Origin: Trichomonas tenax
Lineage: Eukaryota; Parabasalia; Trichomonadida; Trichomonadidae
Direction: 5' to 3'
DNA: 52,116 nucleotides
Assembly: GCA_023091735.1 (NCBI GenBank)
Contig: JALKBU010000278.1
Coordinates: 1 to 52,116 of the forward strand
Shown piece after piece: positions 36,419-45,011 of the stretch (position 1 is its first letter; every line of letters starts with the position of its first letter). Below the pieces are notes generated by a model, which was given only the letters and a program-made list of their open reading frames with translations, was not told the origin of the DNA and searched no databases. The position numbers were made by a program, and so were the translations under genes.

Positions 36419-37981
36419 TTGAAACTGGGTGGAGAAGGGAATTCTTTGGGCTGGTGGCTCTCTCATTTTGAGAGCGCCAATGATGCAAATGATGGCCTTT
36501 CCCTACCAGATTTTCATAAAGTCAAGAAGATATGGAAAAAAGATTTTCCAATCTTCTGGTTCTTTACCATTTCAATAAAGGATCAGGAGGAACATTGGAA
36601 AACAGTATACGACATCACCTCGAAGCTTTATGCTCCGATCCTCATAGATTCTCCTTTAGTTGATTTTCAATCCTTCATCAATTCATTACATAATATATCT
36701 TCGATGTTATCGCCAAAAACTATTACTGATGCTGTTAAACTTATTCAAAAATTTGGCTCTTATCATCAAAATCCAGGATATTATTTGATAAATCAAGTTC
36801 CTTTTCTATTAAATAACTTAATATTATATTTGAAAACAGTGCAGAGCTTGATTGACACTAAAGATAAACTCTGGCTTAGTTTAGTTTCAAAAGCAAAATA
36901 CGTTAATTCTTTTGCAAAGTTTTATTTAGGTCTTTTAACTCCTGTCACATGCAAACCAAATTCATTGTCTAAAGCGTGGCAACATCGCTTACTTTTATCG
37001 AACGTATTAAATTCCTTAATATTCGAGTCTGCTAAAACAAACTCGGATTCAATTTCATTAGCAACTTCTTATTGCGACAAACTTATTAAGATTATCACAA
37101 CGGCTCCTCCTGAAATTGAAATGACTTTTGTTACAAACATTATTAATCTCTCACGCAAATTCGCTTATAAGACACCACGTGATGTTTACCAAAATCGATT
37201 TAACACATTATTATGCGCTATTGCAACCAAATCTGATTCAATTAGTTTTCCAATTATTATATCTTATCTCCAGAACTCAAAACCACGTGTAGTATCTGGC
37301 ATCCGTATTTTGAAGTCACTTTTCACTTATAGAATTAGAACAGCAACAGATATTGAAAGAATAGCTGCAATGGCCGAATATACGGGGCCAATTCCAACAT
37401 TGAAAACTCTAGCCAGAAAGGGCCTTGGGTCCAAATTATGGCATAGAACTTGTTTTTATTATATTAGAGAATTATTGATCAAATTTTCGAGTGATTCAGA
37501 AGTTATTGATTGGGGACAGACTTTTATTCGTAGATTATTCTTATTTGTAGCACTTGCAACAGCCAGAAACAAGTATCAGCACAAAAACTTAATGCTGTGT
37601 GAAAGCTTGTCAATTTTATCAAGCGTACATCTTATTTGGTGTCAGCAAACATGCCACATTGCGTCTTCATCGATTTATGCTACACATTCCGTCCCGTCTT
37701 ATTTCACACAATTTTTTCCAATCTTAGCACAAGCAGATCCGACGCTAATGATAGACTTCACTAACTTCAACAGTAATCCTATTGTATTGAAAACGTTCCC
37801 TTTTGATAAGAAGGGTAATTTCGTTTTCATAATTCGTGGTCCTCCAGAGAAACTTACAACATCACCACGCTCAATTATGTCAAAGAAGATCACAAAGCCA
37901 GCAATCAAAAAGCAGAGCATTTCACCACATAACACTCGCTCAAAACTTCCATCACTTCGGACTGTTAAATCAAAAAAATAG
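36419..37981 (+). CDS. Solenoid-like protein with basic tail; probable 5' frameshift
   Basis: The open frame encodes about 520 residues of helical, hydrophobic/polar sequence without catalytic motifs (IISYLQNSKPRVVSGIRIL, WGQTFIRRLFLFVALATA), ending in a lysine/serine-rich tail (KKITKPAIKKQSISPHNTRS). It begins with TTG just after an in-frame stop; the first in-frame ATG is far inside, at 36704, although the preceding 95 codons look coding (LGWWLSHFESANDA). In another frame an ATG at 36348 gives about 24 coding-like codons (MNGSRFIDDKKRIAQKN) running to 36420. A single missing A near 36414-36416 would connect the two. So the natural gene probably starts at 36348, and this copy is frameshifted or contains a sequence error. 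Confidence 0.65.
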   Translation: MKLGGEGNSLGWWLSHFESANDANDGLSLPDFHKVKKIWKKDFPIFWFFTISIKDQEEHWKTVYDITSKLYAPILIDSPLVDFQSFINSLHNISSMLSPKTITDAVKLIQKFGSYHQNPGYYLINQVPFLLNNLILYLKTVQSLIDTKDKLWLSLVSKAKYVNSFAKFYLGLLTPVTCKPNSLSKAWQHRLLLSNVLNSLIFESAKTNSDSISLATSYCDKLIKIITTAPPEIEMTFVTNIINLSRKFAYKTPRDVYQNRFNTLLCAIATKSDSISFPIIISYLQNSKPRVVSGIRILKSLFTYRIRTATDIERIAAMAEYTGPIPTLKTLARKGLGSKLWHRTCFYYIRELLIKFSSDSEVIDWGQTFIRRLFLFVALATARNKYQHKNLMLCESLSILSSVHLIWCQQTCHIASSSIYATHSVPSYFTQFFPILAQADPTLMIDFTNFNSNPIVLKTFPFDKKGNFVFIIRGPPEKLTTSPRSIMSKKITKPAIKKQSISPHNTRSKLPSLRTVKSKK

Positions 37982-38128
37982 TAAACGATCATTATTTTTA
38001 TTTGTTTATTTTATTTTGGTTTCATTATACCTCACAGGGTAAGAATGCTATATATGTGGTAAAGTGAGGTCAACAATGGGAAAAGTGGCGGTTAGATATG
38101 GCCATATTTTTCGAGAAAACTTTTGGTT

Positions 38129-40624
38129 ATGTCTTCTCCTCTTAAAGGTATTGTTACTGGCATCCTTTCAGGCGACTCACTCATCGTTCGTTTCGTAGAC
38201 AATGTTCCAACTCAAGTTGTCTGTTTGGAGCATTTAATCGCCCCAAAATTCGGACGCTCCGATGGAACTTTCCCAGATGAATCACACGGTTACAATTCAT
38301 GGGAATACCTTCGCGACCTATGCATTAATAAACGCATTTACGTATATCAAAATTTCACGACAAATCAAACCAGAATGCATCCAGCTTTCGGCCAGCTCCA
38401 AGTTACATACACAAGAGTACGCTTAGTCGACACCGATGAGGACGTCGGTGAGCTTGCATGCAAGAACGGCTGGGTTAAGCTTAGAGAAGTCAAGCAGAAC
38501 AATCAGAGACACCATCAATATGTTGACCAACTTACAAAGGCTCAGGAAGAGGCTAAGGAGAAGAAGCTTGGTATCTGGGCTGATGGCGAAGGCTTCGTTC
38601 GTCATCTCCCAGTCAGAGTCAACGTTGATGAAATCCTTGCTCAGCGTGAGTTCGACTGTAACGTTGATGGCCTCAGAGCTGCAACAATTCTTTCAGTTTT
38701 CCTTCTTCCAAATCATCAGAACGTCTACATTAACCTCGCTGGCTGCAAAGTTTGCTACTTCCCAGAAAACGATCCAATCCGCGAGGAGATGAAGAAAGAT
38801 TCAATCAACAAGTTCCTTAACCGCAAACTCCGCATCAGAATCACATCTTGCGTTGATCATAACACCCAAAATTCAAACGATATCCCAACATTCATTGGCT
38901 GCATCATCACACCAAAGATGGACCTTGCTGTTGCCAATACAATCGAGAGAGGCTTTGCTACATTCTACAAGAAGACAGCTGAGCAATGCCTTGATCCAAA
39001 CCTCTACATCCACAAGCAGTTGATCGCTCAGAAGAACAGAGTTGGTTACTGGGAGAAGAACGAGCCACAGGTTCCACAGCAGCAGAATGGACCACAGAAC
39101 TTCGCTGGTATCGTTACATCTATCCGCGGATCTTCTGGCCTCTCCATTTTAGTTGAAGGCCAGCGCAAGATCGTCTACTTCAACAACATTCACGTTCCAC
39201 GCTTCTCAACAACAGTTGGCTGCGAATCCAACGGTTTCGAGGCTCGCGAATTCCTTCGTACAACATATCGTAAGAAGTTTGTTAACGTTGATCTCGAAGC
39301 ACAGTTTGAAGACCGCCACTTCGGTACAATCTCAATGCGTGGTAAGTCCATCAATGAGCACCTCGTCGAGGTTGGCTTCGCCACTGTCGACAAGGAGCCA
39401 GTTTGCGGCGTTGCCTCCAACAAGCTTGAAGCTCTCCAGAAGGCTGAAGCCAAAGCTATCAGCAACAATGTTGGCATTCATGCTTTCGTCACACCAGAAC
39501 CATACAAATTCATCGATCTTACATCTACAAAGAACCTCAACGAGAAGCTCAATGAGTTCAAGGGCCACAAGCTCACATGCATCATTGAACACATCCTCTC
39601 AACAACACGTTACACAGTTCTCCTTACTGAGTCCAAGCACCTCATCCGTGTTGCTCTTAACGGCCTTCTTCCAATTGCACCAAACGACAGCTTCGGCCAC
39701 ACAGCTAAGTCATACTGCCAAGATAATCTCCTCCAGATCGAGACAGAAATCGAAGTTGTTGCTGCTGATGAATTCACAGGTGCCTTCTACGTCAACATGT
39801 ACATGAAGGATGCTAACAGATCTAACGTTGCTGTTAAGATCCTCGAAGAAGGTTTATCTGAAATCCATCCACGTGTTCTCAAGTCCAACGAGGTTTCTCA
39901 GGAACTCATCGATGCTCAGCAGGCTGCCAAGGCTTCTAACCGTGGTATCTGGCAGGATAAGACACGTCATATGTTCGATCTTGCTATGGGCCAGGTTTAT
40001 CCAGTTAACATTGTTCTTGTTAACAGCCCAACATGCTTCATCGTTCAGCACAATGGAGAAGCCCTTAAGCGCATTGAAACAGAACTCCAGGCTATGAAGC
40101 TCGAGGAGAACAGGATCACAGATACTCCACTCAAGAACGAGTGCCTTGTTTACCATGTCAAGGATCGCTCATTCAGAGTCAGAGTTGAGTCTATTGATAC
40201 AAACAAGAAGACAGCATCTGTCAGACTTATCGATTATAATCAGCAGACAGAGGCACAGTTCAGTCTTCTCTATAAGCTCCCATCAGTCCTCTTAAGCATT
40301 CCACCACAGGGCCGCCAAGTTGTCCTCGCCGGCCTTAAGGAGACAAACGATCCAAAGAGAGGATCCCAGGAGCAGAACAAGATCAACACAGAGAAGATTT
40401 GGGACTGCGTCAAGGATGCTTGCATCTACATGCACTTAGTTTCTGATAAAGAAAACGATCCGGCCGTCCTTCTTTTAGATCGTGATCCAATGCAGGGTGC
40501 TGGATGCCTTGGTACATTCCTCATCCAGAAGGGTATGGCCACATACAATCCAGTTCAGAACGCACCACCCCAGTTCAACGAATTCTTCGATATGTTTCAG
40601 AGAGTACAAGTTATTCAAGAGTAA
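38129..40624 (+). CDS. SND1: Tudor-SN (SND1/p100) homologue
   Basis: A staphylococcal-nuclease/Tudor protein of 831 residues involved in RNA metabolism (RISC-associated nuclease, splicing and transcription coactivation in other eukaryotes). SNase-like (OB-fold) repeats begin at about residues 5 (LKGIVTGILSGDSLIVRF), 170, 325 (FAGIVTSIRGSSGLSILVEG) and 490 (YKFIDLTSTKN onward); each ends in a NRGIW/KKLGIW-type helix (EAKEKKLGIW, AAKASNRGIW). A Tudor domain lies at about 670-740 (DRSFRVRVESIDTNKKTASV), followed by a partial SNase repeat. Family proteins are about 880-910 residues, so this is nearly full length. Codon usage is extremely biased to C/G-ending codons, indicating high expression. 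The start is ATG 38129; the TTG at 38123 is ignored. Confidence 0.95.
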   Translation: MSSPLKGIVTGILSGDSLIVRFVDNVPTQVVCLEHLIAPKFGRSDGTFPDESHGYNSWEYLRDLCINKRIYVYQNFTTNQTRMHPAFGQLQVTYTRVRLVDTDEDVGELACKNGWVKLREVKQNNQRHHQYVDQLTKAQEEAKEKKLGIWADGEGFVRHLPVRVNVDEILAQREFDCNVDGLRAATILSVFLLPNHQNVYINLAGCKVCYFPENDPIREEMKKDSINKFLNRKLRIRITSCVDHNTQNSNDIPTFIGCIITPKMDLAVANTIERGFATFYKKTAEQCLDPNLYIHKQLIAQKNRVGYWEKNEPQVPQQQNGPQNFAGIVTSIRGSSGLSILVEGQRKIVYFNNIHVPRFSTTVGCESNGFEAREFLRTTYRKKFVNVDLEAQFEDRHFGTISMRGKSINEHLVEVGFATVDKEPVCGVASNKLEALQKAEAKAISNNVGIHAFVTPEPYKFIDLTSTKNLNEKLNEFKGHKLTCIIEHILSTTRYTVLLTESKHLIRVALNGLLPIAPNDSFGHTAKSYCQDNLLQIETEIEVVAADEFTGAFYVNMYMKDANRSNVAVKILEEGLSEIHPRVLKSNEVSQELIDAQQAAKASNRGIWQDKTRHMFDLAMGQVYPVNIVLVNSPTCFIVQHNGEALKRIETELQAMKLEENRITDTPLKNECLVYHVKDRSFRVRVESIDTNKKTASVRLIDYNQQTEAQFSLLYKLPSVLLSIPPQGRQVVLAGLKETNDPKRGSQEQNKINTEKIWDCVKDACIYMHLVSDKENDPAVLLLDRDPMQGAGCLGTFLIQKGMATYNPVQNAPPQFNEFFDMFQRVQVIQE

Positions 40625-40798
40625 AACTTGATAAAGCCGCTGTTCGGTATAATTTTATATAAACAAGATGATATTTCTGTATAATTATTTCACTGTTTTA
40701 AGCACTCTGATTGCCACAAATTTCAAACGAAAAATAAGGTTCATTCTTTTTGTTTGATTTTTCATTCCGCTCTATTCATCCATCAATTATCATACTGG

Positions 40799-41718
40799 AT
40801 GATATACACCACTCTCACTTCCATGAATGCTGCAGTGGGAGTAAATGCGACTTTCGAATGGTGTATTAAAGAATTCAGATTCGAAAATGACGTCGCAGTA
40901 TATGATAGGAAAAAAAACACATACCAAGGATATTTATTCATCGGAATGGTTGCATCTGATAATCTTGAAAGCACATATCTTCGAAAACATATTAATCAAA
41001 CTTGGATTGATTCGATTTTGAAGTTAGGATATAACTACACGTATGCAGTAGATAAAAGCATCGAATTTAATCACGTTATTGTAAATGAGAATATAACAAA
41101 AGGCCATATCCTGATTTCAATCGCGCAGCAAAAAGATTATCACTCGCTGAATACTTTTTACATAATACCACGTACAAGTGGCAATGGATAATGACTGATG
41201 ATATCGCTATCAATACCACAAGATTGGAAAAATACATAGATATAATTGATGTGATGTACGAAACTAATCGCGATGAAATATTGCTTGGGCACTGTGTAGG
41301 ATATCTCGAACCCTTCCTTCAAGGAAGCATTGGGTCCATATTCTCACGTGCTGCAGCAAAGAGATTTGTAGAATTTGGGGATGTTTGGTTAGATCGGTTA
41401 TTCTTTGGCGAGGATGATTTAGAATTCACTCGATTCATTCGCCACATTGGGAAAGAACTAGCTGAGTACGATTCTGGCAGAATGATCGGCCATATTATGG
41501 AATTAACGTCATTTATTAACGATATGCCATTTTGTAGCTAAATTACAGCAAATTGCAAATGCAGAAATCTATTTACTCCAATAGATGATGTTTTTGGAAT
41601 ACATAGCAGTTTGCCTCCTTATGGAACTGATGCGCTCGAACTTTTCGCTGAAAACGAAGGAAAAAATATAATGTTTTATAATGATGAATGCAAAGTCTTC
41701 TTTTGTAAGTTGAAATGA
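40799..41718 (+). pseudogene. Decayed GT31/fringe-like glycosyltransferase
   Basis: Three coding blocks in sequence. Block 1 (from ATG 40799 to about 41135) has a possible signal sequence and STYLRKHINQTWIDSI. Block 2 has YKWQWIMTDDIAINTTRL, a DxD-like motif in the context of GT31 transferases, and GSIGSIFSRAAAKRF, matching their GGAGY-LSR region. Block 3 (to 41718) has CKCRNLFTPIDDVFGIHSS. Block 1 and 2 are in different frames, with an indel near the AAAAA run at about 41132-41136; blocks 2 and 3 share a frame but are split by an in-frame TAA at 41539-41541. Family assignment is by motif only. Two independent lesions make it a pseudogene of a Golgi-type glycosyltransferase. Confidence 0.68.
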
Positions 41719-41799
41719 TAAAATACATCTCAGGTGTTCCGTCTATGACAATAAATGTTGTTTCTATTTTGGTCATTGTCACTTTTTTATATTTAAAGA

Positions 41800-42354
41800 A
41801 TGAATTATTTTAATTTATCAGCGCTATTAAGTCGTCCTCACATTGATGATCTCAGAGAATTGTTACGTGGAAACTGGACACTGTCTTATGTTCAATTAAA
41901 TAGGAATGGTCTCCAAATAAATGATGACTTTGCTGTTAATATTACTATTATTAATGAGACAACAGACTTTCTTAGCACAAATTTTAATTACATAAACGAA
42001 ATTCCAGTTACAACCAATTTAGATTTTGTAGATAACGAAACAATTGATGTTGAATTATTTAATTATGACAATAGCATACTTCAGCACACTTTCTCCATTA
42101 TTAAACACGAAGAAAATGCACGCACAAGTTCCGGATTTATTCCTGAGCATTCAATTACATATTCACTGAATATATTAGGTGATACAGCAGCTGAACTCTC
42201 ATTGTTCAATACAAAGACAAAGAGCGTTATATTGTTGCGCTTCAAAAAGCTCGTTCCAGGAAGAAGAAATCTTTTATGGTTGCTTCCTTCAGTAGTGGGT
42301 GTTATATTCCTTATTGGAAAGTTCACATACGATAAGATGCGTTCCCAAAACTAA
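41800..42354 (+). CDS. Type I-like membrane protein; signal peptide in another frame
   Basis: A 184-residue frame: a lumenal-looking beta-rich domain (LRELLRGNWTLSYVQLN, VNITIINETTDFLSTNF, HTFSIIKHEENARTSSG) with several N-glycosylation sites, then one hydrophobic segment at about 157-176 (LLWLLPSVVGVIFLIGKF) and a short basic tail. It has no signal peptide in frame, but an ATG at 41745 in another frame encodes a good one (MTINVVSILVIVTFLYL) that runs into a stop at the junction. A one- or two-base indel near 41795-41805 would join them. Either this is a frameshifted gene or the true start lies at 41745 with an error. The family is not recognised; the N-terminal strand pattern recalls lipocalins. 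Confidence 0.55.
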   Translation: MNYFNLSALLSRPHIDDLRELLRGNWTLSYVQLNRNGLQINDDFAVNITIINETTDFLSTNFNYINEIPVTTNLDFVDNETIDVELFNYDNSILQHTFSIIKHEENARTSSGFIPEHSITYSLNILGDTAAELSLFNTKTKSVILLRFKKLVPGRRNLLWLLPSVVGVIFLIGKFTYDKMRSQN

Positions 42355-43888
42355 ACCTTTGGGTTATATAGAGTATAACTAAACATTTTATAATGAGAAC
42401 TCTCAAAATTAACACATTATTTATGTAACGGAATACAATACACATTAAAATTTTAGCAAATAAAAAAAATTTTATTCCAATGAAATCAAAGGGGTTTCAA
42501 CTCTCTATTTTGGCCCCTGGTCACTTTCAAGCTACCATACTTAGTGTGTAAGCTTGCAAAGGCACAACGATGCTTTCACTCCTTTTTCAATTCACAATTA
42601 GCCTTTTTAACAAAGATGCAAATCATATTCTTAGTGAAAGGTGCTTTTTAACACGAGAAGCATTGCGAATATAACACACAAGCTATTTTCATCAATATTA
42701 TCATACTACAACCTTGATCAAAAGCCTTTATCGTTGATATCGAGTTTCAATTTCGTCAAGAATCCGAAATAAGACTGATAAAGCTTTCCAAATTTATACA
42801 TGAGTAACACGTAGTTAGAATTTCATATACAATTATTCATTATTGTATAAATTTCAAAATGTCGATTTACAAGTTTGAAAGCATTTTATTTAATGAAATG
42901 CAATATATTGTCTTTGCAACTAATCCTGCATAAAATGAGCTTATGAATTTAATCAATAAATAAATAGCAAAAAATTTACTTTAAATAACAGGAAAATTAT
43001 TCACGTAACACCTCATACATGTCATCTCTTACATCACAGTTTACTTCTTTAAAAAAAACAAACACAAAAGGACTTAGATCTTGTTCAGTAATATTGATAC
43101 GAATCTTAACAGCACATTTTCTTCCTGTTGCATCTATAATGAGCCTGTCAGAAATACGTTTTTTGGAGTGATACGTTACATTGTTTTGTGCCAATTTGTT
43201 AGTTGAATATAGTATTGTCTAACAGTTTGATATTAGAAAAACTTGAAATTAATGCAGATTATCAATAAAAAATAATATTGAAATTTCAAAAAAGGTTTTT
43301 TGTTTGCATGAATACCAATAATATCATATTGCATTAATAATGAATGGCAGTATTACTTTAGAGACTTGCACTTCAATGTATATCATAGAAATGAAAGATC
43401 TCAGAATTATCATGCAATAATAGTATATTAGAATGTGCTATTCAGTCTATACTAGTGTGTCCTGATGTGGTCGCGATCCTTCACTTGAAAAGAACAATAT
43501 TATCTGGATAAAATGAATCATTGATGATATTTCTAAAAACTAGATTGGCACATTAATGCTAAAGTATTAATGGTGTCTTTTTGTCGATTTATTTTTTGGA
43601 AAAATCTGTCCATATTGCATAAAAATAAAAACTCATTTTTTTAAAAAAAAATTCGAATTGTAGCTCAAGTGTCATAAATAACCAAAAGTTCGGAAATAAA
43701 AACGCCTAATTTTTGGTATATGAATTAGCAATCATATGCATAGCATTTTTGTTTACCTACAACATCTCACTTTTGTAACCAAAGGGTACTTTTAGTTGTT
43801 TATTCGAATAACAGTATCATATGTAGATTCTAAATATATAATTATTTTTGAAAAGGACCAAAAATTGAGAGTTGAAACACCTTTAAAG
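42355..43888. repeat. Gene-poor segment bounded by imperfect inverted repeats (42487 and 43890)
   Basis: The stretch caaaggggtttcaactct at about 42487-42504 continues as an imperfect match for about 30 bases to the reverse complement of 43855-43886 (caaaaattgagagttgaaac). The intervening 1.35 kb contains no intact gene, only a possible PAS-like relic at 42997-43218. The layout fits a degraded transposable element with short terminal inverted repeats, adjacent to repeat copy B. No transposase remnant is recognised and no target duplication is evident. Confidence 0.4.
42997..43218 (-). pseudogene. Possible relic of a PAS-domain coding sequence
   Basis: A minus-strand open stretch without an ATG start. 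TGRKCAVKIRINI followed by SPFVFVFFKEV has the alternating strand pattern of the end of a PAS domain, similar to TGCCSDRTPVDLKTSV and GKFFVIEFRSI in the receptor at 45012-49376. It stops after MYEVLRE. This could be what remains of a related receptor gene, or chance. Confidence 0.3.
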
Positions 43889-44071
43889 CCTTGAATTTTT
43901 TTTCTCGTTTACTCTTTTGAGTTTTGCGATTTTTAACGAGTGACCTCCCTATATATCTGATCTGATAAAACATTTACGTGCCTTTCTGGGGTTCTGTTTA
44001 CAGTGGTATCAATAATATCTCTGCAAACAAAGACCAAGCCGCTCATCCAATATGATTTTGCTTAAATAAAC
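43889..44071 (-). repeat. Dispersed repeat, copy B (inverted copy of 1-183)
   Basis: The reverse complement matches bases 1-183 with about six substitutions and no gaps by eye. Homology stops after ccttgaat on the left. The right limit is only set by the window start in copy A and may extend further. Confidence 0.9.
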
Positions 44072-44327
44072 ACTATCTTGTATTGGAAGATGATGGAAGC
44101 TCTTCTCTTATCTATTGTAGGTATAAATGCATGTTAATAATATAGATGTAGCCTATATTAAATCTCAGAATTTATAAATATATTAACAAAATCAATTATA
44201 ATTCATACATTCATAAACAGTGTGATTATAGATTATTATTTTAAGAATATGAGACTATGTTTTTGTATTTTTAAAAAAGCAATAATTTAACTTATTTAGT
44301 ATTTCCATTTATTTTAATAAGAAATTG

Positions 44328-44917
44328 GTGCTTTTCAGGGGTGCTGAGTATGTTTATAGCATTTGTTTGTCTATTTAACTTGAGGATCTCAATGCCTCAA
44401 TGAGATTTCAGCGAATTTTGACATGTAAAATAACGAAATTCACTATTTTCGACACTTATTATCTGATATTTGTCATGTAAAGTCGAAAATTTGATATGTA
44501 ATGTTACCAATGTGCAAATTTGTGCGAACTTGGGATAGCATAACTTTATGTATGCTCGATGCATGAGCAAAGAAATGCCGTTTGATTCGCGCGCGTAGCA
44601 TATTTTTTCTTTTTTGATTTTTCTAGGGGAACTCTAGCAAAAATAAGCGAGCGAACGCTATACCTTGCTAAGATCATGAAACAGATTGCACCACTAGAAT
44701 CAGCACCACAAAAAGCAGATCATAAAGGGGCTCATTTGTAACATTATATATCAAATTTTCGACTTTACATGACAAATATCAGATAATAGGTGTCGAAAAT
44801 AGTGAATTTCGTTATTTTACATGTCAAAATTCGCTGAAATCTCATGGAGGCATGGAGATCCTCAAGTTAAATAAACAACCAAATGCTATTCACATACTCA
44901 GCACCCCTGAAAAGCAC
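44328..44917. mobile_element. Foldback (MITE-like) element with 185-bp terminal inverted repeats
   Basis: Bases 44328-44512 are the reverse complement of 44733-44917 with about nine mismatches, beginning GTGCTTTTCAGGGGTGCTGA. The 220-base centre (44513-44732) is non-coding. Each arm contains two recurrent promoter-like boxes, ttttgacatgtaaaa (44417-44431) and tttgtcatgtaaag (44469-44482), and their mirror copies at 44763-44776 and 44814-44828. No target-site duplication is obvious beside the arms. The size and lack of coding capacity fit a non-autonomous foldback or MITE element. It ends about 95 bases before the PAS-receptor ATG. Confidence 0.8.
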
Positions 44918-45004
44918 GTAAATGTCTTCTCAGTTTGGCTTGATAGGGGGTTTACTCGTTAAAAATCGCAAAACTCAAAAAAGTCAACAGGAAAAAAAAT
45001 TCAA
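44909..45004 (+). repeat. Dispersed repeat, partial copy C
   Basis: Bases 44909-45004 match about 88-179 of copy A at roughly 80 percent (gcacgtaaatgt, tagggggnttactcgttaaaaatcgcaaaactcaaa). The copy abuts the foldback element and reads directly into the PAS-receptor gene, whose frame happens to be open through it. Confidence 0.75.
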
Positions 45005-45011
45005 CACCTTT

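Noticed and set aside
39153..39806. 217-codon serine-rich frame inside Tudor-SN
   Set aside because: Alternate-frame shadow; the Tudor-SN frame is conserved throughout.
1..44071. The whole window as one giant transposon (Maverick-like) with copies A and B as terminal inverted repeats
   Set aside because: The interior is ordinary housekeeping genes (Rab, adaptin, Prp18, Sly1, Tudor-SN) with no polymerase, integrase or capsid genes. Copy C shows that the repeat is dispersed.
44513..44732. Possible small gene or RNA in the core of the foldback element
   Set aside because: No open frame of note and no recognisable RNA structure; the core looks like filler between the arms.
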